Notes under the pieces: model-generated
What the model saw: the letters and a program-made list of their open reading frames with translations, nothing else
Told to the model about the DNA's origin: nothing
The model's database searches: none
Position numbers and translations under genes: made by a program
Source of the DNA: Bacillota bacterium
Lineage (GTDB): Bacteria > Bacillota > Clostridia > Acetivibrionales > JANLFN01
Assembly (NCBI GenBank): GCA_023397675.1
Contig: JAEWTV010000082.1
Span: 1 to 64,000 of the forward strand
Direction: 5' to 3'
DNA: 64,000 bases
Shown here: in pieces, positions 42,751 through 51,672 of the stretch
Layout of the letters: every line of letters begins with the position of its first letter
Position numbering within the stretch: position 1 is the first letter of the stretch

Positions 42751-43036
42751 AACCGTTTCCTCCGTATTTATTATCTACATCGCCTATAAATATAAGTATT
42801 TTGGCCACGATATCATAAAGCTCTTCAGGTATTTCATCCCCAAGCTTAAAGCTGTTCAGGGTATGGGCAAGGCTTGCATCCTCATATATAGGCACATCGT
42901 TTTCTTTTGCCTTTTCAATTATTTTTTCAGCAATTTCTCCTTTGCCGACAGCAACTATTTTTGGAGCTGCATCAGAATCAGGAGAATATTTAAGCGCTGC
43001 GACCTCTTTGACTTTTTTCTCAGGCTTTTTGTCCAT
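42746..43036 (-). CDS. ylqH: FlhB C-terminal-domain-like protein (YlqH type)
   Basis: 96 residues resembling the cytoplasmic domain of FlhB/EscU export-switch proteins (AALKYSPDSDAAPKIVAVGKGEIAEKI; DVPIYEDASLAHTLNSFKLGDEIPEELY), but the NPTH autocleavage loop is absent. In B. subtilis the homologue lies between ylqG and sucC. Function unproven; possibly related to export or flagella. Confidence 0.85.
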   Translation of the reverse strand: MDKKPEKKVKEVAALKYSPDSDAAPKIVAVGKGEIAEKIIEKAKENDVPIYEDASLAHTLNSFKLGDEIPEELYDIVAKILIFIGDVDNKYGGNGY

Positions 43037-43057
43037 TTATTAACACTCCGATGAGTA

Positions 43058-44701
43058 CTAAATTTTATAATCAATTGAAATTCTGTTTGAACCTATTTCC
43101 TTCCTTATAACCTTTTCGGCATTAACAAGATTAATTTTATCTTTAATAAGGCCGAAATTCATGCCTACCAGCTTAAAGCCGATTTCCTCCAGCGAGTTAA
43201 ACAGCTCATTATATTCAGAAGAAAAGGCTTCAGAGAGCTTTTTGTCTTCAAGCTTGAAGTTTATCATAACACTCTTGCGACTTACAGATATAAGCGAGTC
43301 TACCCGTCCAAGATTCTGAGTATCCAACGATAGGAATACAGTCATGTTTTCGGGATCAAGCTTCTTTTTTGTCCCTTCCCTCTTGAGTATATATAACTCA
43401 GCTGTTTTATCGCTTCCTTTAAGGCTTACCGGTATCTGAAGATATGCAGCGTAATTGCTTGCTTCATTCATGAACCTAAGATTATTTTGTATATTGTCAA
43501 GCTTGTCTGTAAGCTGGTCTTTTAAAGGGTATGCAGAGGCAACAATTTCCTGCTTTATTACATCCAGCTTTTCGTAAAGCTCTTTATAGGCATTTTTAAC
43601 AGCTCCCTGTGTCAGGTCTCCGGCCTCGACATCCAGTAAAGCTTTAGAGAATAGCTTGTTTATATGCTTTTTAGTATCCTCTATAGAATTGTTATTTGCA
43701 TTTAAAAGTTCATTCTTATTAAGCTTATCAAGCTCTTTGAACAAGGATTGCATGAATTGAGTTTTTCCAGGTTGTTCAGGAATATCTTTTAACTGGTTTT
43801 TTATAAAATCAATTACCTTTTCAGCGTCCATCTTATTGGCAGGCTGTGATGTAATAAAGTTATCAAGCTTTTGAGCAAAGCTGCTGTTATTGAATATTTG
43901 CTTTATTGCTTCAGCATTATTGGACATAGTTTTATCAGAAAGCTGTGAAATAATATTTGTAAGTAATTCTTTTGCATTAATTTTTACAGGAGCATCGGTA
44001 GAAGTTGCGTTTTGCGTTATTGAAGCCTGTTCATCAGCAACAGTAGTCGCTGATGGTGAGTATTTGGCGTCGACACGTTCAAGACCTTTTGAAATAGCTT
44101 GAAGAAGGTTTGAGTCTTTAATTTCCGGCAGCTTATCTATTATATCCCTGATGGACGAAGTAACTTTGAATTTTTCATCGGTAAGCTGCTGAAGTGAATT
44201 TAAATTATTCTCTATAGTCGGAATATTGTTTTTTAAGATAAACACAGCCTTTTCAGGAGTTATTCCTGTTGCTTTGAAGTTTGACATTAGCTGTGACGCC
44301 TTATCTACGTTTTCCTTTGAGATAGGCAGACCCGTAGCACCAAGCTCCTTTGCGATATCAATGGAGTTATTATCAGGTGAAATACCTAAAGACATAAGTG
44401 TTTTGGAAATTGCATCATTTTCATTTAATACAGGCACTGGCTGCTTAAGGGTTTGAAGAAGCAGCTTGCCGTCCTGAAAACCTTTTACGGTAAAATCAAC
44501 AAAGTCCCCCTGCTTTGCATCAATTGAACCGAGGGTTTTTGCAGTTACAGAAGTACCGTCAAATAGCTTTAAAATAGCTTCATCAGTCGCAATTTCAAGT
44601 ATTTGCGCTCTAAGCACATCTCCGATGTTAAGTTTGCTTAATATATCGGAAATGTTTACTGTCGTACCTGCCTGTACCAAATTAAACCCGTCAATTCGCA
44701 T
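43058..44701 (-). CDS. FliK-like hook-length-control domain protein (YlqG type)
   Basis: 547 residues. N-terminal beta-rich part (GDVLRAQILEIATDEAILKLFDG), a long helical middle rich in Asn, Lys and Gln (about 100-400), and a C-terminal Flg_hook-like domain (about 420-510; LRREGTKKKLDPENMTVFLSLDTQNLGRVD). FliK proteins measure hook length; non-flagellar paralogues like this one accompany ylqH. Start chosen at 44701, eight bases after GAGG; TTG 44707 is an alternative. Confidence 0.8.
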   Translation of the reverse strand: MRIDGFNLVQAGTTVNISDILSKLNIGDVLRAQILEIATDEAILKLFDGTSVTAKTLGSIDAKQGDFVDFTVKGFQDGKLLLQTLKQPVPVLNENDAISKTLMSLGISPDNNSIDIAKELGATGLPISKENVDKASQLMSNFKATGITPEKAVFILKNNIPTIENNLNSLQQLTDEKFKVTSSIRDIIDKLPEIKDSNLLQAISKGLERVDAKYSPSATTVADEQASITQNATSTDAPVKINAKELLTNIISQLSDKTMSNNAEAIKQIFNNSSFAQKLDNFITSQPANKMDAEKVIDFIKNQLKDIPEQPGKTQFMQSLFKELDKLNKNELLNANNNSIEDTKKHINKLFSKALLDVEAGDLTQGAVKNAYKELYEKLDVIKQEIVASAYPLKDQLTDKLDNIQNNLRFMNEASNYAAYLQIPVSLKGSDKTAELYILKREGTKKKLDPENMTVFLSLDTQNLGRVDSLISVSRKSVMINFKLEDKKLSEAFSSEYNELFNSLEEIGFKLVGMNFGLIKDKINLVNAEKVIRKEIGSNRISIDYKI

Positions 44702-44716
44702 AATCAAAACCTCACA

Positions 44717-45385
44717 TTAAATTATGGAGATTTGCTCAAAATCAGTTTCCTCGGTGATTTTTCTTGTAAAACTCAGTCTATGTATTGGGCAAAGTCCATG
44801 TTTTTTTATTGCTTCAATATGTTCTTTAGTAGCATATCCCTTGTGTTTGGCGAAGCCATATTGAGGATATACACTATCAAGCTCCTCAATAAGCCTGTCC
44901 CTCGTTACCTTGGCAATAACCGAGGCGGCTGCTATTGAAATACTGAGAGCATCACCTTTAATAATAGGTATCTGTTCTATATTTATATCGGAAAGTTTTA
45001 CCGCATCAATCAGAAGAATTTCAGGAGTTTGTGCAAGACCGTCTACCGCCGTAATCATTGCCTTCTTTGTTGCATTAAGTATGTTAATCTCGTCAATGCA
45101 TTTTTCATCAATAATTCCGACACCGTATGTAACAGCTTTTTCAATTATTTGATCGTAAATAACGTCACGCTGCTTTGCAGTAAGCTTTTTAGAGTCATTC
45201 AGGTTGGGTATGAACACATCCTTGGGAAGAATTACCGCAGCTGCAACAACCGGTCCTGCTAAAGGCCCCCTGCCCGCCTCGTCTATGCCGGCAATTCTCA
45301 GCAAGCCCCGTTCATAGCACTGATGTTCATATTTACACATTTCGTTAAAGCGTTTAACCTCATCTTCATATGAAAGTTCCTTCAT
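44717..45385 (-). CDS. rnhB: Ribonuclease HII
   Basis: 222 residues. RNase HII signature AGIDEAGRGPLAGPVVAAAVIL (about 32-53) with Asp-Glu acidic pair, and later Asp in LIDAVKL and CD-type VTRDRLIEELD. Removes RNA primers and misinserted ribonucleotides. Usual place after rbgA. GGAGG precedes the ATG. Confidence 0.95.
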   Translation of the reverse strand: MKELSYEDEVKRFNEMCKYEHQCYERGLLRIAGIDEAGRGPLAGPVVAAAVILPKDVFIPNLNDSKKLTAKQRDVIYDQIIEKAVTYGVGIIDEKCIDEINILNATKKAMITAVDGLAQTPEILLIDAVKLSDINIEQIPIIKGDALSISIAAASVIAKVTRDRLIEELDSVYPQYGFAKHKGYATKEHIEAIKKHGLCPIHRLSFTRKITEETDFEQISII

Positions 45386-45403
45386 TTTTGACCTCCAAAT
45401 ACA

Positions 45404-46264
45404 TTACTGACCCTCTTCTACAGGTCTTTCCAGAGTAATTCTTCCTATTTTCCCGCCTCTGAATTCATCCAGAACAATGGCAGAAATCCTGTAATAATCT
45501 ATTTCTCCGCCAGAGATAATACAGCCTCTTTTTTTACCTGCAGCTTCAAGCAGTTCCAATCCAGTCATGTCTGTAACCTTATCAAGCTTGTATCTTTGTG
45601 CCAGCTGATCAGGGTAAATTTCAGAAAGTCTTTTCATAAGATGCATTGCAATCTCCGCTATATCAAGAATATCATCTTTGATTGCTCCTGTAAAAGCCAG
45701 ATTAAGGCCCACCTTTTCATCCTCAAATTTCGGCCATAGTATTCCGGGTGTGTCAAGCAGCTCGATTTCTTCATTGATCCTTATCCACTGCTTGTTTCTT
45801 GTGACTCCTGGTTTATCGCCTGTATTTGCTGTTGCCTTTCCAGCTATTTTATTTATAAATGAAGATTTGCCTACGTTAGGTATCCCAACCACCATTGTCT
45901 TGATTGGACGTAAAAGCCTTCCTTTCTGCTTTTCACGCTCTATCTTGTCAGCCATTATTTCTCTTAGCCTGGCTTTGACATTATTAAGGCCTTCACCTTT
46001 TTTTGACTCTGCTGTTAAGCAAATAATCCCTTTGTCACGATAATATTTTATCCATTCGTTAGTAACCGCTGGATCTGCAAGGTCTGCCTTGTTCAAAAGC
46101 ACAACCCTTGGCTTGGTTCCAAGAAGAGTATCTATTTCAGGGTTTCTGCTGCTTAAGGGAATTCTTGCATCTAGCAGCTCTATTACAACATCAATCATTT
46201 TAATATTTTCCGAAAGCATTCGCCTTGTTTTAGCCATATGTCCCGGAAACCATTGTATGTTCAT
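45404..46264 (-). CDS. rbgA: Ribosome biogenesis GTPase RbgA (YlqF)
   Basis: 286 residues, circularly permuted GTPase: G4 NKADLADP (about 58-65) precedes G1 GIPNVGKSS (about 126-134) and G3 DTPG (about 172-175). N-terminal MNIQWFPGHMAK is the family start. Acts late in 50S assembly (uL16 and L27 incorporation). GGAGG lies seven bases before the ATG. Confidence 0.95.
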   Translation of the reverse strand: MNIQWFPGHMAKTRRMLSENIKMIDVVIELLDARIPLSSRNPEIDTLLGTKPRVVLLNKADLADPAVTNEWIKYYRDKGIICLTAESKKGEGLNNVKARLREIMADKIEREKQKGRLLRPIKTMVVGIPNVGKSSFINKIAGKATANTGDKPGVTRNKQWIRINEEIELLDTPGILWPKFEDEKVGLNLAFTGAIKDDILDIAEIAMHLMKRLSEIYPDQLAQRYKLDKVTDMTGLELLEAAGKKRGCIISGGEIDYYRISAIVLDEFRGGKIGRITLERPVEEGQ

Positions 46265-46343
46265 ATATTCCTCCGTAGTTTCAATTAAAAAGAAATTTAT
46301 AAATAATATAGGTATAGTATACCATTATTTTCATTAATTAATG

Positions 46344-46369
46344 AAAAAAGGGACCATAAGGTCCCTTTG
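46344..46369 (-). terminator. Terminator after rplS
   Basis: On the minus strand AGGGACC-TTAT-GGTCCCT is followed by TTTTTT. It separates rplS from rbgA, so part of the transcripts should end here. Confidence 0.9.
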
Positions 46370-46381
46370 GTTTCATAAGTA

Positions 46382-46738
46382 TTAATCTTTAGATTCAAGT
46401 CTTTCCTTAACCTTTGCTGCCTTACCAACTCTATCACGGAGATAGTAAAGTTTAGCTCTCCTAACCTGACCTTTTCTTACAACTTCTATATGGTCGATTT
46501 TTGGTGAGTTAACAGGTAATATTCTCTCAACACCTACACCGTAGGAAATTCTTCTTACAGTGAAGTTTTCCTTAAGACCATGTCCTTTAAGAGCTATTAC
46601 AGTTCCTTCAAATATCTGAAGTCTTTCTCTGTTTCCTTCCTTAACCTTTAAGTGAACCTTTACATAGTCGCCGATTTCAAGCTTTGGAAGATCACTTCTC
46701 TGTTGTTCCTGCTCTAATGCTTTAATAATTGGATCCAT
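46382..46738 (-). CDS. rplS: 50S ribosomal protein L19
   Basis: 118 residues, full length. GDYVKVHLKVKEGNRERLQIFEGTVI, then VRRISYGVGVERILP, IDHIEVVRKGQVRRAKLYYLRDR are family blocks. At the 30S-50S interface. AAGGAGG lies just upstream. It has its own promoter and leader instead of following trmD. Confidence 0.97.
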   Translation of the reverse strand: MDPIIKALEQEQQRSDLPKLEIGDYVKVHLKVKEGNRERLQIFEGTVIALKGHGLKENFTVRRISYGVGVERILPVNSPKIDHIEVVRKGQVRRAKLYYLRDRVGKAAKVKERLESKD

Positions 46739-46759
46739 TTTTTTATCCTCCTTCCCACC

Positions 46760-46830
46760 TAGGCGTTCTTAAACAGATATATAATATTTATATAATCTTT
46801 AATGCCAGCGGAACGTCCGTAATACACACG
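46760..46830 (-). promoter_or_regulatory. L19-type mRNA leader
   Basis: In the rplS 5' leader (minus strand) GGACGTTC (46811-46818) can pair with GAACGCC (46762-46768), with one bulge, directly ahead of the ribosome site. This matches the general layout of Firmicutes L19 leaders, thought to let L19 repress itself. Assignment rests on position and pairing. Confidence 0.55.
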
Positions 46831-46836
46831 CAAAAA

Positions 46837-46865
46837 ATTATAGCATATGATTTCTGTATTGTAAA
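46837..46865 (-). promoter_or_regulatory. SigA promoter of rplS
   Basis: Minus strand: TTTACA (46860-46865), 17 bases, TATAAT (46837-46842). Leader of about 95 bases to the ATG. Confidence 0.85.
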
Positions 46866-47007
46866 TATGTTTTATCAAGGTTTGTACACAATTTGACAAA
46901 GCGAAAACCATTGTTATATACTTAATAAGTGCAGGAATACCTTGCAATGCTATATTATAACATATTTTTAGATGTTTACTCAAAAAGTTTTTAATGGAGA
47001 AATAATT

Positions 47008-48228
47008 ATGAATTCTAGAAAATTTTATTTAATAATCAGTATATTGCTTTCAGTTTTCCTTTTTGCAGGTGGTACTTTTGCTCTCGCTTACATAAGCCAG
47101 GAAGATTCTCAGGAAGGTTTTATAGGCGATGTTCTTGATTCATTCCGCGCAGATAAAGACCCTATGAATATTCTTCTGTTGGGTGGAGACTATGTAAATG
47201 GCAATACAGATACTATAATGCTTATCAATTTAAACCCTTCAACAGGAAAAATTAATTTGCTTTCAATACCAAGGGACTCAAAAGTAAGCGTTAAAGGTTC
47301 AAGCCTCCCGAAAATAAATTCTGCCTACCCTATTGGCGGTCCTGATTTAGCTATAAAAACAATAAGCAATTTTCTTGGTGTAAACATAAAGCATTATGTT
47401 TATATTGATACATCAGCTTTCAGGCTTATTATCGATAAGCTTGGAGGGGTTGATTACTATGTTCCTGTTGATATGAAACGTGATGACCCTGTTCAGAACC
47501 TTCATATTAATCTTAAAAAAGGCCAGCAGCATCTTAACGGTGCAAAAGCCGAACAATTTATGAGGTTCCGTGAATATAACGACGGAACAGTTAACAAATT
47601 TTATGACGGAAGCGATATAAAACGAATTGAAGCGCAACAGGGTTTTATAAAGGCGTTAATCGATCAGAAGGTTACAATTTCGAACCTTCCAAAACTTAAG
47701 GGTGTCCTCAATATTGTTTTCAATAAAATCAAGACGGATATGGATTTAGATGAAGTAATGAAGCTGGCACAATGCCTTGGAAATGTAAGTACAAGCAACA
47801 TGTCTACTTTTACACTCCCCGGCCGTGATTCTAATGAACCAAACGGATGGTTTTACGTAATAGATATGAATAAGGCTTCAGCTATAATAAAGAATAACTT
47901 TGCAGGTACCGGAAACTATGTTGATTCAGGAAATAATGAAAAAGATACATCCAATACCAACAAGACAGGTACCAAAAAGTCCAATTCAAATCAAAGTACA
48001 CCGTCTAAAACAACTAAGCCGCCTGCTACCGATACTACTAAGGATACAACGACTAAAGACGTTACAACTGTTCCGGAGACTACCAAGCCGCCTACAACAA
48101 ACGAAACAGACAATATACCTTCAGGCAACGATACAAATGTGAGTGATACAACAAAGCCCCCTGCGACAGATAATACAGATAATACACAAACTACAAATAC
48201 TCAGACAACCGATCAAACACCTCAATAA
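47008..48228 (+). CDS. LytR-CpsA-Psr family phosphotransferase
   Basis: 406 residues. N-terminal TM (about 5-25), LCP domain (about 55-285) with NILLLGGD, TDTIMLINLNPSTGKINLLSIPRDSKV, GVDYYVPVDM and DIKRIEAQQGF. LCP enzymes attach teichoic acid or capsule polymers to peptidoglycan. Residues about 310-406 are a low-complexity Thr/Pro/Asp tail with repeats such as TTKPPATD, likely a wall-spanning linker. Start at 47008, where GGAGAAAT precedes the ATG. Divergent from rplS. Confidence 0.9.
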   Translation: MNSRKFYLIISILLSVFLFAGGTFALAYISQEDSQEGFIGDVLDSFRADKDPMNILLLGGDYVNGNTDTIMLINLNPSTGKINLLSIPRDSKVSVKGSSLPKINSAYPIGGPDLAIKTISNFLGVNIKHYVYIDTSAFRLIIDKLGGVDYYVPVDMKRDDPVQNLHINLKKGQQHLNGAKAEQFMRFREYNDGTVNKFYDGSDIKRIEAQQGFIKALIDQKVTISNLPKLKGVLNIVFNKIKTDMDLDEVMKLAQCLGNVSTSNMSTFTLPGRDSNEPNGWFYVIDMNKASAIIKNNFAGTGNYVDSGNNEKDTSNTNKTGTKKSNSNQSTPSKTTKPPATDTTKDTTTKDVTTVPETTKPPTTNETDNIPSGNDTNVSDTTKPPATDNTDNTQTTNTQTTDQTPQ

Positions 48229-48232
48229 TAGA

Positions 48233-48270
48233 TAAAAAAAGAAACAGCTGCTTTTATGGCAGCTGTTTTA
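48233..48270. terminator. Bidirectional terminator
   Basis: AAACAGCTGC (48242-48251) and GCAGCTGTTT (48259-48268), perfect 10-bp stem, with an A-run on the left and T on the right. Serves the LCP gene and the small gene at 48268. Confidence 0.88.
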
Positions 48271-48492
48271 AATTATAAATCTTTCATCTAGTTGTGCATA
48301 TTTGAGTATAGTCAGTTTAATTGATTCAAGTAGATATTTGTATTGAGATAAGTATACCGAGCAATCCCTTAAGAAGATGATTTTGGGCATTGCAATATTG
48401 TGTAATTCCTCAATGCTGTAATCACCATGTTCGTATTTTTCCAGCATCAGGTCCAAAAACAATATTGTTACCAAAGCAATTCTTTTTATCAA
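48268..48492 (-). CDS. Small hypothetical protein
   Basis: 74 residues from a TTG six bases after GGTGGGG (an in-frame GTG at 48504 sits in that site). N-terminal hydrophobic helix (IALVTILFLDLML), then a mostly helical part with Tyr/Leu (YLSQYKYLLESIKLTILKYAQL). No recognised family. The strong terminator past its stop supports a real gene. Confidence 0.45.
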   Translation of the reverse strand: MIKRIALVTILFLDLMLEKYEHGDYSIEELHNIAMPKIIFLRDCSVYLSQYKYLLESIKLTILKYAQLDERFII

Positions 48493-48613
48493 AGTGAACC
48501 CCACCGTTAATAAAATTTAAGCCGTAGTTTCAGTTTAAACCACGGCTCTAAACAACTAAATTATAGAACATTTCAAAAATATTGTCAATAAAAACCAACG
48601 TAAAATTTTACAT

Positions 48614-49264
48614 TTATGTATTATCTTGAATCCAATTGACAAATTCTGATGGTGTTTCAAAGGCTGCATCGGGATTAAGTTTTAACAGTTCCCTATTCGC
48701 AGTTGCTGACCAAAGTGCCACAATTGCCCTGGTAGCTGCATTTCTACTTGCTTGTATGTCTACATCAAAATCCCCTACATAAGCACTGTTTTCAGGTTTA
48801 ACACCAAGGACCGCAAGAGATTTAATAATTCCTTCGGGGTCAGGTTTAAATTTTGAGGTATCATCACCTGCAATTATATTGTCAAAATATTGTTTGATTT
48901 GAAGCTTTTCAAGCACCAATTCCGCTGTAATTCTGCTTCTGCCTGTAAACAAGGCTATTTTAATTCCTCTTCGTTTGATAAAGGAAAGCATCTCGCTGAT
49001 TCCTTCAATTGGTTTGACCATTGCGTCAAAACACTCCGATACAAACTTTACATAGTCGTCAATGAAGTTCTCGTCTGTATTATTGGGAATAAGCTTTCTT
49101 ATAATATAAGTGTCTATCGGACCGAATTCAGCTAAAATATCTTCATCTCTGTACTGTTTTCCTGTTTTAATCCTCACATACTCCTTGATAGAATATATTG
49201 TTAGCTTTATAGTATCTGCAATAGTTCCGTCAAGATCAAATATAACTGCATCAAGCTGCATCAT
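48614..49264 (-). CDS. HAD-superfamily phosphatase (PGP/PpaX-like)
   Basis: 216 residues. HAD motif I DLDGTIADT (10-18), motif II ALFTGRSR (about 104-111), motif III Lys in FKPDPEG (about 139), motif IV YVGDFDVDIQASRNA (about 157). Cap type C1. Substrate may be phosphoglycolate, pyrophosphate or a sugar phosphate. Start ATGATG after GGGGGAAA. Confidence 0.88.
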   Translation of the reverse strand: MMQLDAVIFDLDGTIADTIKLTIYSIKEYVRIKTGKQYRDEDILAEFGPIDTYIIRKLIPNNTDENFIDDYVKFVSECFDAMVKPIEGISEMLSFIKRRGIKIALFTGRSRITAELVLEKLQIKQYFDNIIAGDDTSKFKPDPEGIIKSLAVLGVKPENSAYVGDFDVDIQASRNAATRAIVALWSATANRELLKLNPDAAFETPSEFVNWIQDNT

Positions 49265-49281
49265 TTTCCCCCAGTAAAAAA

Positions 49282-50709
49282 TTAAATTGCAAAAGCCTTA
49301 TATGCCTTATACATCTCGTAAATATCTATTTTGCTTGTTATCTCATAAGGTGAATGCATTGACAGGACTGCTACTCCACAATCCAGTACATCAACTCCAA
49401 GGTTGGCAACATACTGCGCAATTGTTCCTCCACCGCCAAGGTCAACCTTTCCAAGCTCTGCAACCTGCCAGATTATATTGTTTTTATTGAATATGCTTCT
49501 TACTTCTGCAATAAATTCAGGATTGGCATCGCTTCCCCCAGACTTTCCCCTGACCCCGGTGTACTTTTGAAGAACTATACCGTTTCCAAGATAGGATGCG
49601 TTCCTTTTATCCTGCACTCCTTCGTAATTGGGATCAACACCTGCATTTACATCAGCTGAAAGCATTTTGGAGTTTTCAAGGCATTTTCTGAATATAAGGT
49701 CGTTGTAATTATCGGCTGTATAGGCACAAAGTGTTGCAATAAAATTCTCAAGTGCTCTTGATTGAGCGCCTGTATTGCCTACACTTCCTATTTCCTCTTT
49801 ATCTGTAAGGACACACATGTATGTATGTTCAACTTTACCAACATCAAGAATAGCCTTTAAACCTCCATATGCACATACTCTGTCGTCCTGCCCATAAGCG
49901 CCTACCATTCCCCTGTCCATACCTACATCCTTTGCTTTAAAAGCAGGAACAATTTCAAGTTCTGCAGTTGTAAAGTCCTCTTCGCTGATTCCGTATTTAT
50001 CATTAAGAAGCTTTAAAATATTGAGTTTTACCTTGTTTTTTACCTTTTCGTCTTTATAAGGGATAGATCCGAATAAAAGGTTTAAGGCTTCTCCTTGAAT
50101 ACCTTCATGCATCTTCTTCTGCATTTGTTCAGTTGCAAGGTGTGGAAGCAGGTCTGTTATTGTAAACACCGGATCATCTTCGTCTTCCCCTATATTTATC
50201 TCAATTTTTGTTCCATCATCTTTTATAACAACACCGTGCAATGCAAGTGGTATGGTAACCCACTGATATTTCTTTATTCCACCGTAATAATGGGTTTTAA
50301 GAAGTACCATTCCAGTGTCTTCGTAAACTGGTTTTTGCTTAAGATCAATTCTTGGCGAGTCAACATGAGCACCTGTCATCCTGACGCCTTCAACCAAAGG
50401 TTTTGAACCAATTATCGCCATTATAAGTGCCTTGCCCTTATCAACCTGATAGACCTTCATTCCTGGGACCAGCTTTTTACTGGCTTTTAACGCTTCGTTT
50501 ATATCAATAAAACCTTTTTGTTTTATAAGTTTTAAAGCTTCATTGATGAATTCACGTTCTGTTTTTGCCTTGTCAAGGAACCTTTTATAGCCTTCACAAA
50601 AATCGAAAGCCTGCTCAATGCTTTCTTCACTTGATTTTTCCCAAGCATCTTTGTTTTTGTAATTGAGCTTTTCAAACAAAAGCTGTCCCTGAGTCTTATT
50701 CTCTTCCAT
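49282..50709 (-). CDS. M18-family aminopeptidase
   Basis: 475 residues. Zinc-aminopeptidase landmarks: GAHVDSPRIDLKQKP (about 98-112), TDKEEIGSVGNTGAQSRALE (about 305-324), and a C-terminal His in LSMHSPYE (about 452). Removes N-terminal residues from peptides in the cytosol. GGAGG precedes the ATG. Confidence 0.92.
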   Translation of the reverse strand: MEENKTQGQLLFEKLNYKNKDAWEKSSEESIEQAFDFCEGYKRFLDKAKTEREFINEALKLIKQKGFIDINEALKASKKLVPGMKVYQVDKGKALIMAIIGSKPLVEGVRMTGAHVDSPRIDLKQKPVYEDTGMVLLKTHYYGGIKKYQWVTIPLALHGVVIKDDGTKIEINIGEDEDDPVFTITDLLPHLATEQMQKKMHEGIQGEALNLLFGSIPYKDEKVKNKVKLNILKLLNDKYGISEEDFTTAELEIVPAFKAKDVGMDRGMVGAYGQDDRVCAYGGLKAILDVGKVEHTYMCVLTDKEEIGSVGNTGAQSRALENFIATLCAYTADNYNDLIFRKCLENSKMLSADVNAGVDPNYEGVQDKRNASYLGNGIVLQKYTGVRGKSGGSDANPEFIAEVRSIFNKNNIIWQVAELGKVDLGGGGTIAQYVANLGVDVLDCGVAVLSMHSPYEITSKIDIYEMYKAYKAFAI

Positions 50710-50877
50710 TAAATTGCCTCCTTTATTTCTCTATTAATATTATATACCAAATTTCCTCAAGAGGAATATATTATCTGGCATAAGCAATCAATACATATAG
50801 TATTTTAATTAATATTGTCTTTTTAATACTCAAATGCTAGAATAAAGCCAAAGTTTGTTTTAGGAGGTATCCCCACC

Positions 50878-51672
50878 ATGTACGACTGCCACATACACAG
50901 CAATTTCTCCCTGGATAGTGAACTGCCTGCCGAAATAGCCTGTGAGAAAGCATTAGAGCTAAAGCTTGACGGTATTGCCTTTACGGACCATTACGATTAT
51001 GATTATCCTGACTTTGATAATGATTTCAATATAGATTTTGAAAATTACTTTAAACTTATGAAAGAGCTTCAGAAAAAGTATAAAAACCGGCTTAAAATAC
51101 TGAATGGTCTTGAACTTGGTATCCAGCCGCATGTTATAGAACAGTCCAGAAATATAGTTGAAACCTATGACTTTGATTTTGTAATCATGTCGGTACATGT
51201 GATTGACAAGCTGGATCCATATACACAAAAATACTTTGAAGGTAAAACCAAATATCAGGCCGATATGAGGTATCTGGAAGAAATCCGTGACACAATGAGG
51301 CTGTTTGATAATTTTGATGTTTTGGGACATATCGGCTATATAAGGAGATACAGCTGTTTTGAGGATAAGTCTTTAAGCTGCACAGATTATGGAGATATTA
51401 TTGATGAAATATTAAATGAAGTGATTAAAAACGGTAAAGGAATAGAAATAAATACGTCAGGCTACCGGAGCCTGGGGACTCCGATACCTGACTTTGATAT
51501 TGTACAAAGATACTATGAATTGGGCGGTGAAATTATTACGCTTGGTTCTGATTCACATAACGCAGAGCATGTAGGCTGGGGCTTTGCTGAAACCCTCGAC
51601 AGGATTAAAGCCATAGGATTTAACTATGTTGCCCATTTTGAAGACCGTAAGCCTGTATTTGAAAAAATTTAA
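50878..51672 (+). CDS. PHP-domain phosphatase (histidinol-phosphatase family)
   Basis: 264 residues. PHP metal-site motifs DCHIHSNFS (3-11), TDHYDYDYP (about 41-49), VHVID, and GSDSHNAEHVGWGF (about 221-234). HisJ/HisK-type enzymes remove phosphate from histidinol phosphate; no other his genes are nearby, so another phosphoester is possible. Ribosome site AGGAGG. Its stop overlaps the convergent mnmA stop by four bases. Confidence 0.88.
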   Translation: MYDCHIHSNFSLDSELPAEIACEKALELKLDGIAFTDHYDYDYPDFDNDFNIDFENYFKLMKELQKKYKNRLKILNGLELGIQPHVIEQSRNIVETYDFDFVIMSVHVIDKLDPYTQKYFEGKTKYQADMRYLEEIRDTMRLFDNFDVLGHIGYIRRYSCFEDKSLSCTDYGDIIDEILNEVIKNGKGIEINTSGYRSLGTPIPDFDIVQRYYELGGEIITLGSDSHNAEHVGWGFAETLDRIKAIGFNYVAHFEDRKPVFEKI

